A stretch of 18,551 nt of DNA, taken from Huintestinicola sp050874005. GTDB lineage: Bacteria > Bacillota > Clostridia > Oscillospirales > Ruminococcaceae. Position numbers and translations under genes: made by a program. Every line of letters starts with the position of its first letter. Positions within the stretch are counted from its first letter, which is position 1. Below, in pieces: positions 1 through 7,119 of the stretch. The notes beneath the pieces were generated by a model. It was given only the letters and a program-made list of their open reading frames with translations. It had not been told where the DNA came from and did no database searches. The stretch is from the NCBI RefSeq assembly GCF_050874005.1, contig NZ_JBNMJV010000045.1:1-18551 (forward strand), read 5' to 3'.

Positions 1-15
1 CTGACCGGGCGACGC

Positions 16-72
16 CCGAAATGGAACAAATATCCATTCCGCTACGCTCCATGGATATTTGTTCCATTTCGG
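16..72. repeat. Long perfect palindrome (intergenic repeat candidate)
   Basis: A perfect 22-bp inverted repeat (16-37 pairing with 51-72) flanks a 13-base loop at 38-50. A smaller GC hairpin (6-10 with 14-18) overlaps its left edge. No T-run follows on either strand, so it is not a typical intrinsic terminator. The compact long-stem shape resembles REP/RIP-like intergenic palindromes, but only one copy is visible here, so its repeated nature is inference. Confidence 0.6.
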
Positions 73-180
73 AGAGCTGATTCCATACTTATTTTGCATT
101 TTGGGTGGAAAATGTGTCAAGGGATATTGACAATATCAAAACGCATCTATTACCAAATTATAACTATACAAAATACAGGC

Positions 181-232
181 AAACAGTAAAGAACAGCGGC
201 AAAAGTTGCTGTTCTTTACTGTTTCTTTTTTT
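181..232 (+). terminator. Intrinsic terminator of a gene upstream of the window
   Basis: A perfect 17-bp stem (181-197 with 208-224) with a 10-base loop is followed by an unbroken run of seven T at 226-232. No gene on the + strand inside the window precedes it, so it most likely ends a transcript entering from the left. The bases between 73 and 180 show no convincing gene or promoter. Confidence 0.8.
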
Positions 233-365
233 AGGTCATCCGTAATGAATAAGATATGTTTTGGTTTGACCGAAACAGAAAATTTCCGAAATATGCAGTA
301 AATATAAACTTTTAAACCATATATAAAAATTAGGGTAAATCATAGAGAAATGTTTGTAAACTCCA

Positions 366-394
366 TTGACTTTGAGAATATTGCGTGATAATAT
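366..394 (+). promoter_or_regulatory. Sigma-A promoter of the sugar-importer operon
   Basis: TTGACT (366-371) and TAATAT (389-394) are separated by 17 bases, with a TG one base before the -10 (extended -10). The start point would be near 401, giving a leader of about 43 bases before the ATG at 444. The AT-rich stretch 233-365 holds no gene that I can support, and no clear catabolite-response element was found. Confidence 0.6.
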
Positions 395-443
395 AAAGTG
401 GTAAAAAAAAGATTTGCAAATAATCAAAGGAGTGTATTTTCAG

Positions 444-1862
444 ATGAAAACACGAAAAATTCTCACTTGTATTTTAGCCGGAATTATGAGTCTCTCGGCT
501 CTCACAGGCTGTGCAGGCGGAACACAGACGGATAGTACAAACACCTCTGCATCAGACACGACCTCAGCTCAAAAAAATGAAAATGCAGATACATCTGCGG
601 CAGGCAGCGATACTCAGTCAAGCGATACTCAGTCAAATGAAGAGCCTATTACACTCGATATGTATTTCCCCGTTTCGGTAGGCGGCGGTCCCGATGTGCT
701 CATCAGTAATCTCTGCAATGAATTTCACGAGGAATATCCAAACATCACAGTAAATCCCGTATACGCAGGCACCTATGCCGAGACCCGTACAAAGGTGCAG
801 GCAGCTATCAAATCGGGAAATACTCCTGCAATTGCGCTGATGTTCTCTATTGACCTCTATTCTCTGCTTTCAATGGACGCTATTTACGATTTTAACAGCT
901 TTGCCACCACCGATGAGGATAAGGAATGGCTGGGCGGATTTTATGACGGATTTATGGAAAACAGCCGCTGCGGCGACCTTACTTACGGTATCCCCTGGCA
1001 GCGAAGCACAATAATCCTTTATTACAACAAGGACGCATACAAAGAAGTTGGTCTTGACCCCGAGACACCTCCCACCACTTGGTCTGAGCTTGAGGAATAT
1101 GCACAGAAGCTTACCAAGGTCGAAAACGGCACGACAACAAGATACGGTATCCAGATACCCTCCGACAAGGCAGGTTACGCATACTGGATGCTCCAGACCT
1201 TCTGCAATCAGCAGAACGGTTTCAATCTTATGAACGATACAGGCACCGAGGTTTACTTCAACGACCCCAGAACCATTAAGGGCATTAACTTCTGGAAGAG
1301 CCTTTCCGATAACGGATATCAGGCTCCCGGCACAAGTGCCTGGTCAACCACTCCCACCGATTTCCTTGAGGGAAGAGCGGCTATGATCTACCACACAACA
1401 GGAAATCTCACAAACATCAAAAAGAATGCTACATTTGATTTCGGTACGGCAAAGCTTCCCGCAGACGAGTCCTTTGGCTCACCCACAGGCGGCGGAAACT
1501 TCTACCTCTTCAAGGGCGTGCCCGAGGAGCAGACTCAGGCGGCTTACACATTTATCAAGTGGATGACAAACGACCCCGAAAGAGTTGCTCAGTGGAGCAT
1601 TGACACAGGCTATGTTGCAACAAGACCCGAGGCTTACGAAACAGAGCGTATGATAAAGTACACAACGGATTTCCCTCAGGCTCTCGTTGCAAGAGACCAG
1701 CTTGAATACGGTCACGCAGAGTTCTCCGTATACGATCAGGGCAGCGTTCAGGATATTCTTGATACTGCCATCGAAGCGGTAATGACAGGCTCTATGGACG
1801 CCGAAACTGCAATGCAGCAGGCTCAGGAGCAGGCAGACGCAATACTTTCCCAGTACAGATAA
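444..1862 (+). CDS. Sugar ABC transporter substrate-binding lipoprotein (UgpB-like)
   Basis: This 472-residue protein is the extracellular solute receptor of a family 1 (UgpB/MalE-like) carbohydrate ABC importer. The ATG at 444 is preferred over the in-frame codon at 414 because AAAGGAG lies 10 bases upstream and the protein then begins with a clean signal peptide (MKTRKILTC). The lipobox is LTGC, so Cys23 is the lipid anchor. A Ser/Thr/Asp/Glu-rich linker with a short DTQS duplication (about 24-66) precedes the binding domain. The stretches GIPWQRSTIILYYNKDAY, TGGGNFYLFKG and DTGYVATRP are those of the UgpB branch. It is the first gene of a five-gene operon; a hairpin after its stop probably lets it be made in excess of the permeases. 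Family certain; ligand unknown (sugar, oligosaccharide or glycerophosphodiester). Confidence 0.93.
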   Translation: MKTRKILTCILAGIMSLSALTGCAGGTQTDSTNTSASDTTSAQKNENADTSAAGSDTQSSDTQSNEEPITLDMYFPVSVGGGPDVLISNLCNEFHEEYPNITVNPVYAGTYAETRTKVQAAIKSGNTPAIALMFSIDLYSLLSMDAIYDFNSFATTDEDKEWLGGFYDGFMENSRCGDLTYGIPWQRSTIILYYNKDAYKEVGLDPETPPTTWSELEEYAQKLTKVENGTTTRYGIQIPSDKAGYAYWMLQTFCNQQNGFNLMNDTGTEVYFNDPRTIKGINFWKSLSDNGYQAPGTSAWSTTPTDFLEGRAAMIYHTTGNLTNIKKNATFDFGTAKLPADESFGSPTGGGNFYLFKGVPEEQTQAAYTFIKWMTNDPERVAQWSIDTGYVATRPEAYETERMIKYTTDFPQALVARDQLEYGHAEFSVYDQGSVQDILDTAIEAVMTGSMDAETAMQQAQEQADAILSQYR

Positions 1863-1902
1863 CTTCCTTCATTTTGAATTTTTCATATTTCTCCTTAACA
1901 CG

Positions 1903-1943
1903 AAAACCTTCTGCAAAGGTGCTTTACTTTCGCAGGAGGTTTT
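1903..1943 (+). terminator. Intra-operon hairpin (partial terminator or processing site)
   Basis: Bases 1903-1914 pair with 1932-1943 (12 bp, one G-U), and the arm is extended inward by 1915-1918 with 1927-1930. It lies between the binding-protein stop (1862) and the first permease start (1981). The 3' arm ends in TTTT but no long U-run follows, so partial termination or 3'-end protection is more likely than full termination. Such hairpins commonly set a high receptor:permease ratio in binding-protein-dependent operons. Confidence 0.6.
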
Positions 1944-1980
1944 CTGTAAAATGATCGCACATATGAAAGTTGGTTGATAT

Positions 1981-2904
1981 ATGTCAGAAAAAATCATAAA
2001 ACGGGTGAAAAAAGAAAAAATCGTTCTTTCAAAAGCCGACCGCAGAAAGAAGATGAAAAACTCATTTATTGCCTATGCAATGCTTCTGCCTGCATTCATT
2101 TTCCTTTTTTTGTTCACTCTTTATCCCATCGGCAGCAGCATTTATTCAAGTCTTTTCAAGGATAATCTTTCTGTCATCACTCCGCAGTTTGTGGGACTTA
2201 AAAATTATACCGGGCTTGCAAAGGACGCTGTATTTGTTCAGTCGTTTAAAAATAATCTTCTTATTGCGGCGGTGACAGTCCCCGTAAGTATAATATTATC
2301 CGTTGCAATGGCGCTTTTTACCGACAGGATACGTATCGGTAAATCCTTTGCAAGAACGGCATTTTTCTATCCAACGATACTTCCTATGGTAGCTGTTGCA
2401 AATATATGGCTTTTTATCTACACGCCGGGCTACGGACTTCTGGGACAGCTTGGCTCCGACCTGAGAGTGCTTTCAGATCCCAAAACAGCTATCTGGGGAA
2501 TTATCATTATGCTTATCTGGAAGCAGGCAGGCTATCTGATGATCTTCTACATTTCGGGACTTCAGGGAATTTCGGGCGAGCTTTATGAAGCGGCAAAGCT
2601 TGACGGTGCCACTCCTTTTCAGATATTCCGCACCATAACGTGGCCGCTGCTTCGTCCCACTACGATATATGTGTCAATCATTTCTCTGACAAACGCATAT
2701 AAAATGGTGGATCATCTCTACATAATGACCAAGGGAGGTCCCAACAACACCACAAATATGCTGCTGTATTACATTTTCCAGACAGGCTTTGATTTCTGGG
2801 ACGCAGGAAGAGCTTCTGCAATGACGGTCGTTCTTGTGGCAATGCTGCTTGTTATCACAGGAGTGCAGTTCTTTACCCAGGACAGGAACACATATTACAG
2901 CTGA
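1981..2904 (+). CDS. Carbohydrate ABC transporter permease (UgpA/MalF type)
   Basis: A 307-residue inner-membrane subunit of the importer. A basic N-terminus (1-27) is followed by about six hydrophobic segments (roughly 28-49, 92-114, 127-147, 171-192, 226-246 and 278-299). The EAA motif that docks the ATPase is at 202-221 (LYEAAKLDGATPFQIFRTIT). The late segment with KGGPNNTT is typical of UgpA/MalF-type proteins. The ATG at 1981 has only a poor Shine-Dalgarno match, but an internal ATG at 2053 would remove part of the conserved N-terminus and is not better spaced. It follows the binding-protein gene after a 118-base gap containing a hairpin. Confidence 0.92.
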   Translation: MSEKIIKRVKKEKIVLSKADRRKKMKNSFIAYAMLLPAFIFLFLFTLYPIGSSIYSSLFKDNLSVITPQFVGLKNYTGLAKDAVFVQSFKNNLLIAAVTVPVSIILSVAMALFTDRIRIGKSFARTAFFYPTILPMVAVANIWLFIYTPGYGLLGQLGSDLRVLSDPKTAIWGIIIMLIWKQAGYLMIFYISGLQGISGELYEAAKLDGATPFQIFRTITWPLLRPTTIYVSIISLTNAYKMVDHLYIMTKGGPNNTTNMLLYYIFQTGFDFWDAGRASAMTVVLVAMLLVITGVQFFTQDRNTYYS

Positions 2905-2923
2905 TAAAAGGACGGTGGATATT

Positions 2924-3838
2924 ATGATAAATGAAAAAACTGCTTCAAAACCGTTTTTGCTCCGCATTTCCGAGCGCATACAGGCAAAGCGGGAAGAAAA
3001 CAGGCAGTCCCGTATAAAAAAATATGAGATAACACCTGCGCTCATAATTTCATATATAGTGATGTTTGCATTGGCAGTAATTACACTTGTGCCGCTTTTA
3101 TGGATGATAAGGACCGCTCTTGTCCCTGCAGCTGACTCGCTGCAGCTGTTCAAGGCATCGGCACCCACACTTGAAAACATAAAAAACATTCTTGATTCGG
3201 CACCCTTCGGACAATATTATTTAAACACCATTTTTATGGTGGCAGCTGTGCTTTTTGTTCAGTTTATTTCTATCACACTCGCAGGTTATGCTTTTGCACG
3301 AATTGATTTTTATGGTAAGAATGTACTGTTTATGCTCTTTCTGACTCAGATGATGGTCTCGGCGGACGTGCTTATTATGCCAAATTACAAATTTATCAGC
3401 AATATGGGACTTGCAGACACAAAGATAGGTGTAATTCTTCCTTTTTTCGCTTCCGCAATGGGTATCCTTATGATGAGACAGACCGTAAAAACCATTCCAT
3501 ATGAGCTGGAGGAAGCGGCAAAGATAGACGGCTGCGGAATGATGCGTATCATCACAACAATTTATGTGCCGCTGTTAAAGCCCGTGTATATTGCATTCGG
3601 ACTGGTTTCCGCTTCATATCAATGGAACAATTTCCTGTGGCCGCTGGTAATGATAAATTCCGAGAAAAACAGACCCCTTACTCTCGGACTTGCCATATTT
3701 GCAATGGCTGCGGAAACAGGCGCAAACTGGAGCGCTACCTGTGCGGCAACTCTGGTAGTTGTACTTCCTCTGCTTGTGATATTTGTTATTTTCCAGAAGC
3801 AGTTTATGCAGAGCTTTGCGACCTCGGGAATAAAATAA
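2924..3838 (+). CDS. Carbohydrate ABC transporter permease (UgpE/MalG type)
   Basis: A 304-residue partner permease. The ATG at 2924 is chosen because AAAGGACGGTGG (2907-2918) precedes it at good distance; the in-frame codon at 2834 lies inside the previous gene. It begins with a charged cytoplasmic stretch (1-35), followed by about six membrane segments. The EAA loop is at 198-217 (AAKIDGCGMMRIITTIYVPL) and the subfamily hallmark WNNFLWPL at 234-241. The ending FATSGIK is the usual C-terminal form of MalG-type proteins. The gap to the preceding gene is 19 bases. The pair would form the channel, with an ATPase supplied from elsewhere. Confidence 0.92.
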   Translation: MINEKTASKPFLLRISERIQAKREENRQSRIKKYEITPALIISYIVMFALAVITLVPLLWMIRTALVPAADSLQLFKASAPTLENIKNILDSAPFGQYYLNTIFMVAAVLFVQFISITLAGYAFARIDFYGKNVLFMLFLTQMMVSADVLIMPNYKFISNMGLADTKIGVILPFFASAMGILMMRQTVKTIPYELEEAAKIDGCGMMRIITTIYVPLLKPVYIAFGLVSASYQWNNFLWPLVMINSEKNRPLTLGLAIFAMAAETGANWSATCAATLVVVLPLLVIFVIFQKQFMQSFATSGIK

Positions 3839-3849
3839 GGAGAAAGTCT

Positions 3850-4647
3850 ATGTATTATATCAGTACCTATCCCCTCGTAGGAAGAAAGCTTCTTGAATTT
3901 GCGGAGGAGCTTCGCCGCAATAACATAAATGATATAGGATTTGAACTTTTTTATGACAGCATCCCATTCTATGAAGCAAAGTATTATGAGAAATTTCTGC
4001 AGAATGTAAATCTTGGTATGCATTGCCCGATGGAGGGCTGCTGTCTGCTTGCACCCAAAGGTTCGCTTGATCTTGAATATACTCTTGATAAGCATAAGGC
4101 TTGTTTCGAGCTGGCACAGAGTCTGGGGGCAGGATACGCCGTTATACATACTAACAGTCTTGCACCCCGAAGTGCAGAAGATATTGCAGTACAGAAAGCT
4201 ATTCTGCCCGAGCGAATGGCAATGGCCGCAGATATTGCTAAGGAATTTGGTCTGCGTATTGCTGTCGAAAACGTAGGCTTCGGATATAACAGCAGTCTTG
4301 TTGCAGAGCTGTCAGATTTTATTTCTCTTGCTGAGAACAGGTCGCTTGAATTTCTTGTGGATACGGGACACGCTCACGCCAACGGCTGGGATATCCCTGC
4401 GCTTATTGATACACTCGGAGAGAGGATAGCAGGCTTCCATTTTCACGATAATGACGGTACAACCGACAGTCATCTTCCGATCAGAAGCGGCACCACCGAT
4501 TGGGACAGTATTTTTACGGCAATAAAACGATCTGCAAATGCCGCCGACAGAACGATCGAATATGCTGCACCATATGTCGCTGATATTATATCGGGCGTGC
4601 AGCTTTTAAAAAGCAGACTTGATAAAAGTGAGGATAAAGATGAGTAA
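3850..4647 (+). CDS. Sugar-phosphate isomerase/epimerase-like TIM barrel protein
   Basis: This 265-residue protein belongs to the xylose isomerase-like TIM barrel superfamily (AP endonuclease family 2 fold; relatives include IolE, IolI and tagatose 3-epimerases). Likely metal or catalytic residues are Glu140 (in LRIAVENVG), Asp171 and His174 (VDTGHAH), His197/His199 (FHFHDNDG) and Glu237. The segment HLPIRSGTTDWDSIF at 208-222 is typical of the family. The ATG at 3850 follows AAGGAG overlapping the permease stop, with an 11-base gap. Its place behind the importer suggests it isomerises, epimerises or dehydrates the imported carbohydrate in the cytoplasm; the exact reaction cannot be read from the sequence. 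Confidence 0.85.
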   Translation: MYYISTYPLVGRKLLEFAEELRRNNINDIGFELFYDSIPFYEAKYYEKFLQNVNLGMHCPMEGCCLLAPKGSLDLEYTLDKHKACFELAQSLGAGYAVIHTNSLAPRSAEDIAVQKAILPERMAMAADIAKEFGLRIAVENVGFGYNSSLVAELSDFISLAENRSLEFLVDTGHAHANGWDIPALIDTLGERIAGFHFHDNDGTTDSHLPIRSGTTDWDSIFTAIKRSANAADRTIEYAAPYVADIISGVQLLKSRLDKSEDKDE

Positions 4648-5311
4648 GATAAATGTTGAAAGCATCATTTTCGACCTTGACGGAACTCTCTGGGACAGCG
4701 CCGATAATGTTGCCAAGTCCTGGAATATTGCTGTAAAAAAACTTGCTATCCCGTGCCTTGACGGAATATGTATATCAGGCGATGAGCTTCGGAGCACAAT
4801 GGGAATGACGATGGACGGTCTGGCACGGCATTTCTTTCCTATGCTTCCCGATGACATACAGCTTAGTGTACTTGAAAAATGTATGGCATATGAAAACGAA
4901 TATGTTTCCGAACAGGGCGGTACGATATACAGCAATGAGGAGGAAACGCTGAAACAGCTTGCTCAGGATCACAGGCTGTTTATAGTAAGCAACTGTCAAT
5001 GCGGATATATTGAAGCTTTTTTGAAATTCAGCGGTTTTGGAAAATATTTTTCGGGATATCTGTGCTGGGGAGATACAAAGGTGCAGAAAAGTATTACTAT
5101 ACGGCTTCTTATGAAAAGACACAGCTGTGTGAGCGCAGCCTATGTCGGTGATACCAACGGAGATCACAATGCGGCGCTCAAGGCGGAAATACCCTTTGTT
5201 CACGCCGCATATGGCTTTGGCGAAATATTATGTCAGGAGCAGGTTTTGGCGTCTGCGGATTCTTTTTCGGGGTATCTTGATATTTTCGGCTGTAACAGCG
5301 AGCAGAAGTGA
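4640..5311 (+). CDS. HAD-superfamily hydrolase (phosphatase, Gph/PGMB-like)
   Basis: A 223-residue haloacid dehalogenase-type hydrolase with a C1 helical cap. The nucleophile motif is FDLDGT (Asp12, Asp14), motif II is VSN (Ser117), the motif III lysine is in TKVQK (Lys147 or Lys150), and the acidic motif IV is GDTNGD (Asp171, Asp175). The start ATG at 4640 overlaps the end of the TIM-barrel gene by 8 bases (ATGAGTAA), which implies translational coupling. By family it would remove phosphate from a small sugar phosphate, or act as a beta-phosphoglucomutase-like enzyme. The coupling suggests it acts in the same pathway as the TIM-barrel enzyme. No terminator is evident after its stop. Confidence 0.87.
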   Translation: MSKINVESIIFDLDGTLWDSADNVAKSWNIAVKKLAIPCLDGICISGDELRSTMGMTMDGLARHFFPMLPDDIQLSVLEKCMAYENEYVSEQGGTIYSNEEETLKQLAQDHRLFIVSNCQCGYIEAFLKFSGFGKYFSGYLCWGDTKVQKSITIRLLMKRHSCVSAAYVGDTNGDHNAALKAEIPFVHAAYGFGEILCQEQVLASADSFSGYLDIFGCNSEQK

Positions 5312-5346
5312 CGCTTGTTATGGTGGGTAGGGCAAAAACTTAGCCG

Positions 5347-5376
5347 GTAAACGGCAATTCTCAGACGGTGAACGGT
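5347..5376 (-). promoter_or_regulatory. Paired direct repeats resembling LytTR-regulator binding sites
   Basis: On the - strand two 9-base sites, ACCGTTCAC (5368-5376) and GCCGTTTAC (5347-5355), are separated by 12 bases, a 21-base period. The published LytTR site pattern is an imperfect pair of [TA][AC][CA]GTTN[AG][TG] separated by about 12-13 bases; these match at 8/9 and 7/9 positions. They lie directly upstream of the -35 box of the response-regulator gene, where an activator would bind. That this is its autoregulatory site is inference. Confidence 0.5.
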
Positions 5377-5377
5377 A

Positions 5378-5406
5378 TTGTATTTTAAGCAGTGATGATG
5401 TATAAT
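5378..5406 (+). promoter_or_regulatory. Sigma-A promoter of the response regulator gene
   Basis: TTGTAT (5378-5383) and a perfect TATAAT (5401-5406) are separated by 17 bases. The start point would be near 5413, about 24 bases before the ATG at 5437. It lies immediately downstream of a pair of direct repeats. Confidence 0.7.
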
Positions 5407-5436
5407 AAAAGTATAAATATTTGGAGGACAAAATTT

Positions 5437-5904
5437 ATGCTTTACAAAATTGCTGTATGTGACGATGAACAGATCTTTGTTGATGAGATAATTTATAAAC
5501 TTCAAAGCAGGAGCAATAAATATCAGATAGTTTATTTCAATTCCGGAGAAGAACTGACAAATTCCGTCCTCGATTTCAACATTTTGTTCCTGGATATTGA
5601 AATGCCGGGGCTGAGCGGTATGGAAACAGCCTTTAAGCTGCGAGAAATGAATTATGACGGAATAATTATTTTTCTTACAAGTCATACTGAATTTATGCCC
5701 GAAGCGTTTAAGATCAAAGATTTCAGATTTCTGGATAAACCAATAGATCAGGAAAAATTTGATGAAGCTTTGACCTCAGCCGAAAAAGAAATTATGCCGT
5801 TAATTATTCTGTTTTTCATTTGCGTCATTCCTTTCACAGCAAGTCGGGAGAGCCGCCTGTCAAAAAGTAGAAAAGCTTTTGCAGGTCTGCTGTATCGCAG
5901 TTAA
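5437..5904 (+). CDS. Response regulator receiver, truncated (LytTR/AgrA family)
   Basis: The ATG at 5437 follows GGAGG at 5423-5427; the open frame gives 155 residues. Residues 1-118 are a complete receiver: acidic pair Asp9/Asp10, phospho-acceptor Asp53 (FLDIEMPG), Thr81 and Lys101 (LDKPI). The style (MLYKIAVCDDE, IIIFLTSH) is that of LytTR/AlgR-AgrA regulators, which are normally about 230-250 residues with a C-terminal LytTR DNA-binding domain. Here that domain is absent: after AEKEI the frame enters an unrelated hydrophobic stretch and then runs antisense through the end of the neighbouring ABC ATPase gene. The tail from about residue 119 is therefore probably accidental. It is probably a broken gene; a receiver-only protein is the alternative. 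No sensor kinase is present in the window. Confidence 0.8.
   Translation: MLYKIAVCDDEQIFVDEIIYKLQSRSNKYQIVYFNSGEELTNSVLDFNILFLDIEMPGLSGMETAFKLREMNYDGIIIFLTSHTEFMPEAFKIKDFRFLDKPIDQEKFDEALTSAEKEIMPLIILFFICVIPFTASRESRLSKSRKAFAGLLYRS
5748..5819 (-). pseudogene. 5' remnant of an ABC permease gene, cut at a breakpoint
   Basis: Fourteen bases after the ABC ATPase stop, and behind AAAGGA, an ATG at 5819 begins MKNRIINGIIS. This looks like the start of the membrane-protein gene that normally follows the ATPase in YtrAB-type operons. After about 10 codons the frame continues in sequence that is antisense to the response regulator gene and stops at 5748-5750 (23 codons in all). Everything beyond the first codons has been lost. 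Identity as a permease is inferred from position only. Confidence 0.5.
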
Positions 5905-6694
5905 GTCCCTCGGGGATATCATCAAAAGTGCCCTTTATTACGGCAGTTTTGAAAAGGCTCATATTTTCACAGCCTGCTACTTCTTTGCCCTCTATAAAGC
6001 TGTCTACAAGCTCTGCCTTGCCGCTGACAGAGGTATATTCGGTCAAAAGCTTTTCCGTTTCTTCGCAGAGAAGTATCTTTCCCTTGTGGAGAATGATAAC
6101 GGTGTCAATAAGATTCTGCATTTCCTCGATTATATGGGTGGAGACTACAAAGCAGGAATTGCTTTCGCTTATCTTTCTTGCAAGCTCACGATAGAATGTC
6201 TCACGCTGGTTAACGTCAATTCCCAGCACAGGCTCGTCAAGAAATATAAAATCCGCATTTGAAGCCAGGGCAAGTATCACTTTGTAAATTGTATTATAGC
6301 CTGTGGAAAGCTTTCCCACACGCTTTTTCAGGTCAAGTCCGAACAACTCCGACAGTTTCTCTGCATATCCCGTATCAAAGGCGGGATACATTGCGGCGGT
6401 TATTGAAAAAATGGTTTTCAGCTTGAACTCGGCAGGGTAGACTGCGCTGTCGCTCATACAGAACATTCTTGAAAGCAGCTTGTCGTTATTGTCCACAGGC
6501 TTTCCGTCAAGGAGTATCTTTCCGCTATTTCTCGGACAGCGCTGCATTATAATGTTTATAAGCGTGGATTTGCCTGCGCCGTTTCTTCCCAGAAGCCCGT
6601 AGCAATGCCCCTGCATAAGTTTCAGGGAAACATCGTCAAGGATAAGGTTCTTTCCGTATTTTTTGGTTACATTTTCAATAATAAGCTCACTCAT
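5834..6694 (-). CDS. ABC transporter ATP-binding protein (YtrB-like)
   Basis: A 286-residue ATPase with Walker A GRNGAGKST (36-44), a signature changed to LSTGY (129-133), Walker B FIFLDEP (149-155) and switch His187 (STH). The LSTGY signature and the position directly behind a short GntR regulator are typical of the YtrB group, whose transporters act in export or envelope-stress functions. The ATG at 6694 is preferred because AAAGGGG sits 8 bases upstream; an ATG at 6700 is only 2 bases from that site. It overlaps the end of the gntR gene by 8 bases. The membrane gene expected next is reduced to a stub at 5748-5819, so this ATPase has no local partner. Confidence 0.9.
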   Translation of the reverse strand: MSELIIENVTKKYGKNLILDDVSLKLMQGHCYGLLGRNGAGKSTLINIIMQRCPRNSGKILLDGKPVDNNDKLLSRMFCMSDSAVYPAEFKLKTIFSITAAMYPAFDTGYAEKLSELFGLDLKKRVGKLSTGYNTIYKVILALASNADFIFLDEPVLGIDVNQRETFYRELARKISESNSCFVVSTHIIEEMQNLIDTVIILHKGKILLCEETEKLLTEYTSVSGKAELVDSFIEGKEVAGCENMSLFKTAVIKGTFDDIPEGLNCDTADLQKLFYFLTGGSPDLL

Positions 6695-7052
6695 TTTCAT
6701 AACCCCTTTCTGTCATTTTAAGAAGCTCGTTGGCGGGTATCCCCAGCTTTTTAGCCTCGGATACCATTGACACGATATATTTGCTGTAAAACTCGCCCTG
6801 CCGCTCGGTTCTGATCTTACTGACTGCGCCCTCAGCCACGAACATTCCCACGCCCCTTTTTTTATAAAGTATCTCTGCTTCGGCAAGCAAATTCACACTT
6901 TTGAGCACCGTAATGTGGTTGAGCTTAAAGCTCACGGAAAGATCTGCCACAGACGGTATCTGCGTATTTTCGGGAAATGAGCCTGCCAGAATTTCATCTT
7001 CAAGCCATTCCTTAAGCTTTATATAAGCAAGCTGATCATTATTCTGAGCCAT
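6687..7052 (-). CDS. GntR-family transcriptional regulator (YtrA subfamily)
   Basis: A 121-residue repressor-type protein. Residues 1-77 form the winged helix-turn-helix (LKEWLEDEILAGSFPENTQ, then IPSVADLSVSFKLNHITVLKSVNLL, wing ending GVGMFVAEGA). The short helical tail of about 40 residues, with no large effector domain, is the mark of the YtrA subfamily. The start is behind AGGAG at a somewhat long distance (12 bases). It is the first gene of the operon with the ABC ATPase, overlapping it, and very probably represses its own promoter through the inverted repeat at 7083-7112. Confidence 0.9.
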   Translation of the reverse strand: MAQNNDQLAYIKLKEWLEDEILAGSFPENTQIPSVADLSVSFKLNHITVLKSVNLLAEAEILYKKRGVGMFVAEGAVSKIRTERQGEFYSKYIVSMVSEAKKLGIPANELLKMTERGYENE

Positions 7053-7082
7053 TTCAGGTCAATACTCCTATTCTTACTTGAG

Positions 7083-7112
7083 GTGGTATACTCGTATATA
7101 TCACTATACCAC
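7083..7112 (-). promoter_or_regulatory. Inverted-repeat operator of the GntR regulator
   Basis: A perfect 8-base inverted repeat, GTGGTATA (7083-7090) and TATACCAC (7105-7112), has a 14-base spacer, so the half-site centres are 22 bases (two helical turns) apart. It covers about +1 to +30 of the promoter at 7120-7148, so a bound dimer would block initiation. YtrA-type GntR proteins bind spaced inverted repeats of this design. Binding by the adjacent protein is inference. Confidence 0.7.
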
Positions 7113-7119
7113 TAAAGGG

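Noticed and set aside
127..170. TTGACA at 127-132 as promoter of a small RNA ending at the 181-232 terminator
   Set aside because: The only candidate -10 boxes (TATAAC 159-164, TATACA 165-170) are more than 25 bases away, too far for a sigma-A promoter.
236..427. - strand 63-codon open frame left of the sugar operon
   Set aside because: It lies in AT-rich promoter DNA and has no ribosome site or recognisable sequence.
5437..5904. Simple frameshift as the cause of the missing LytTR domain
   Set aside because: The sequence after about 5800 is the end of another gene pair on the opposite strand, so the missing domain is not present in any frame; a rearrangement fits better.
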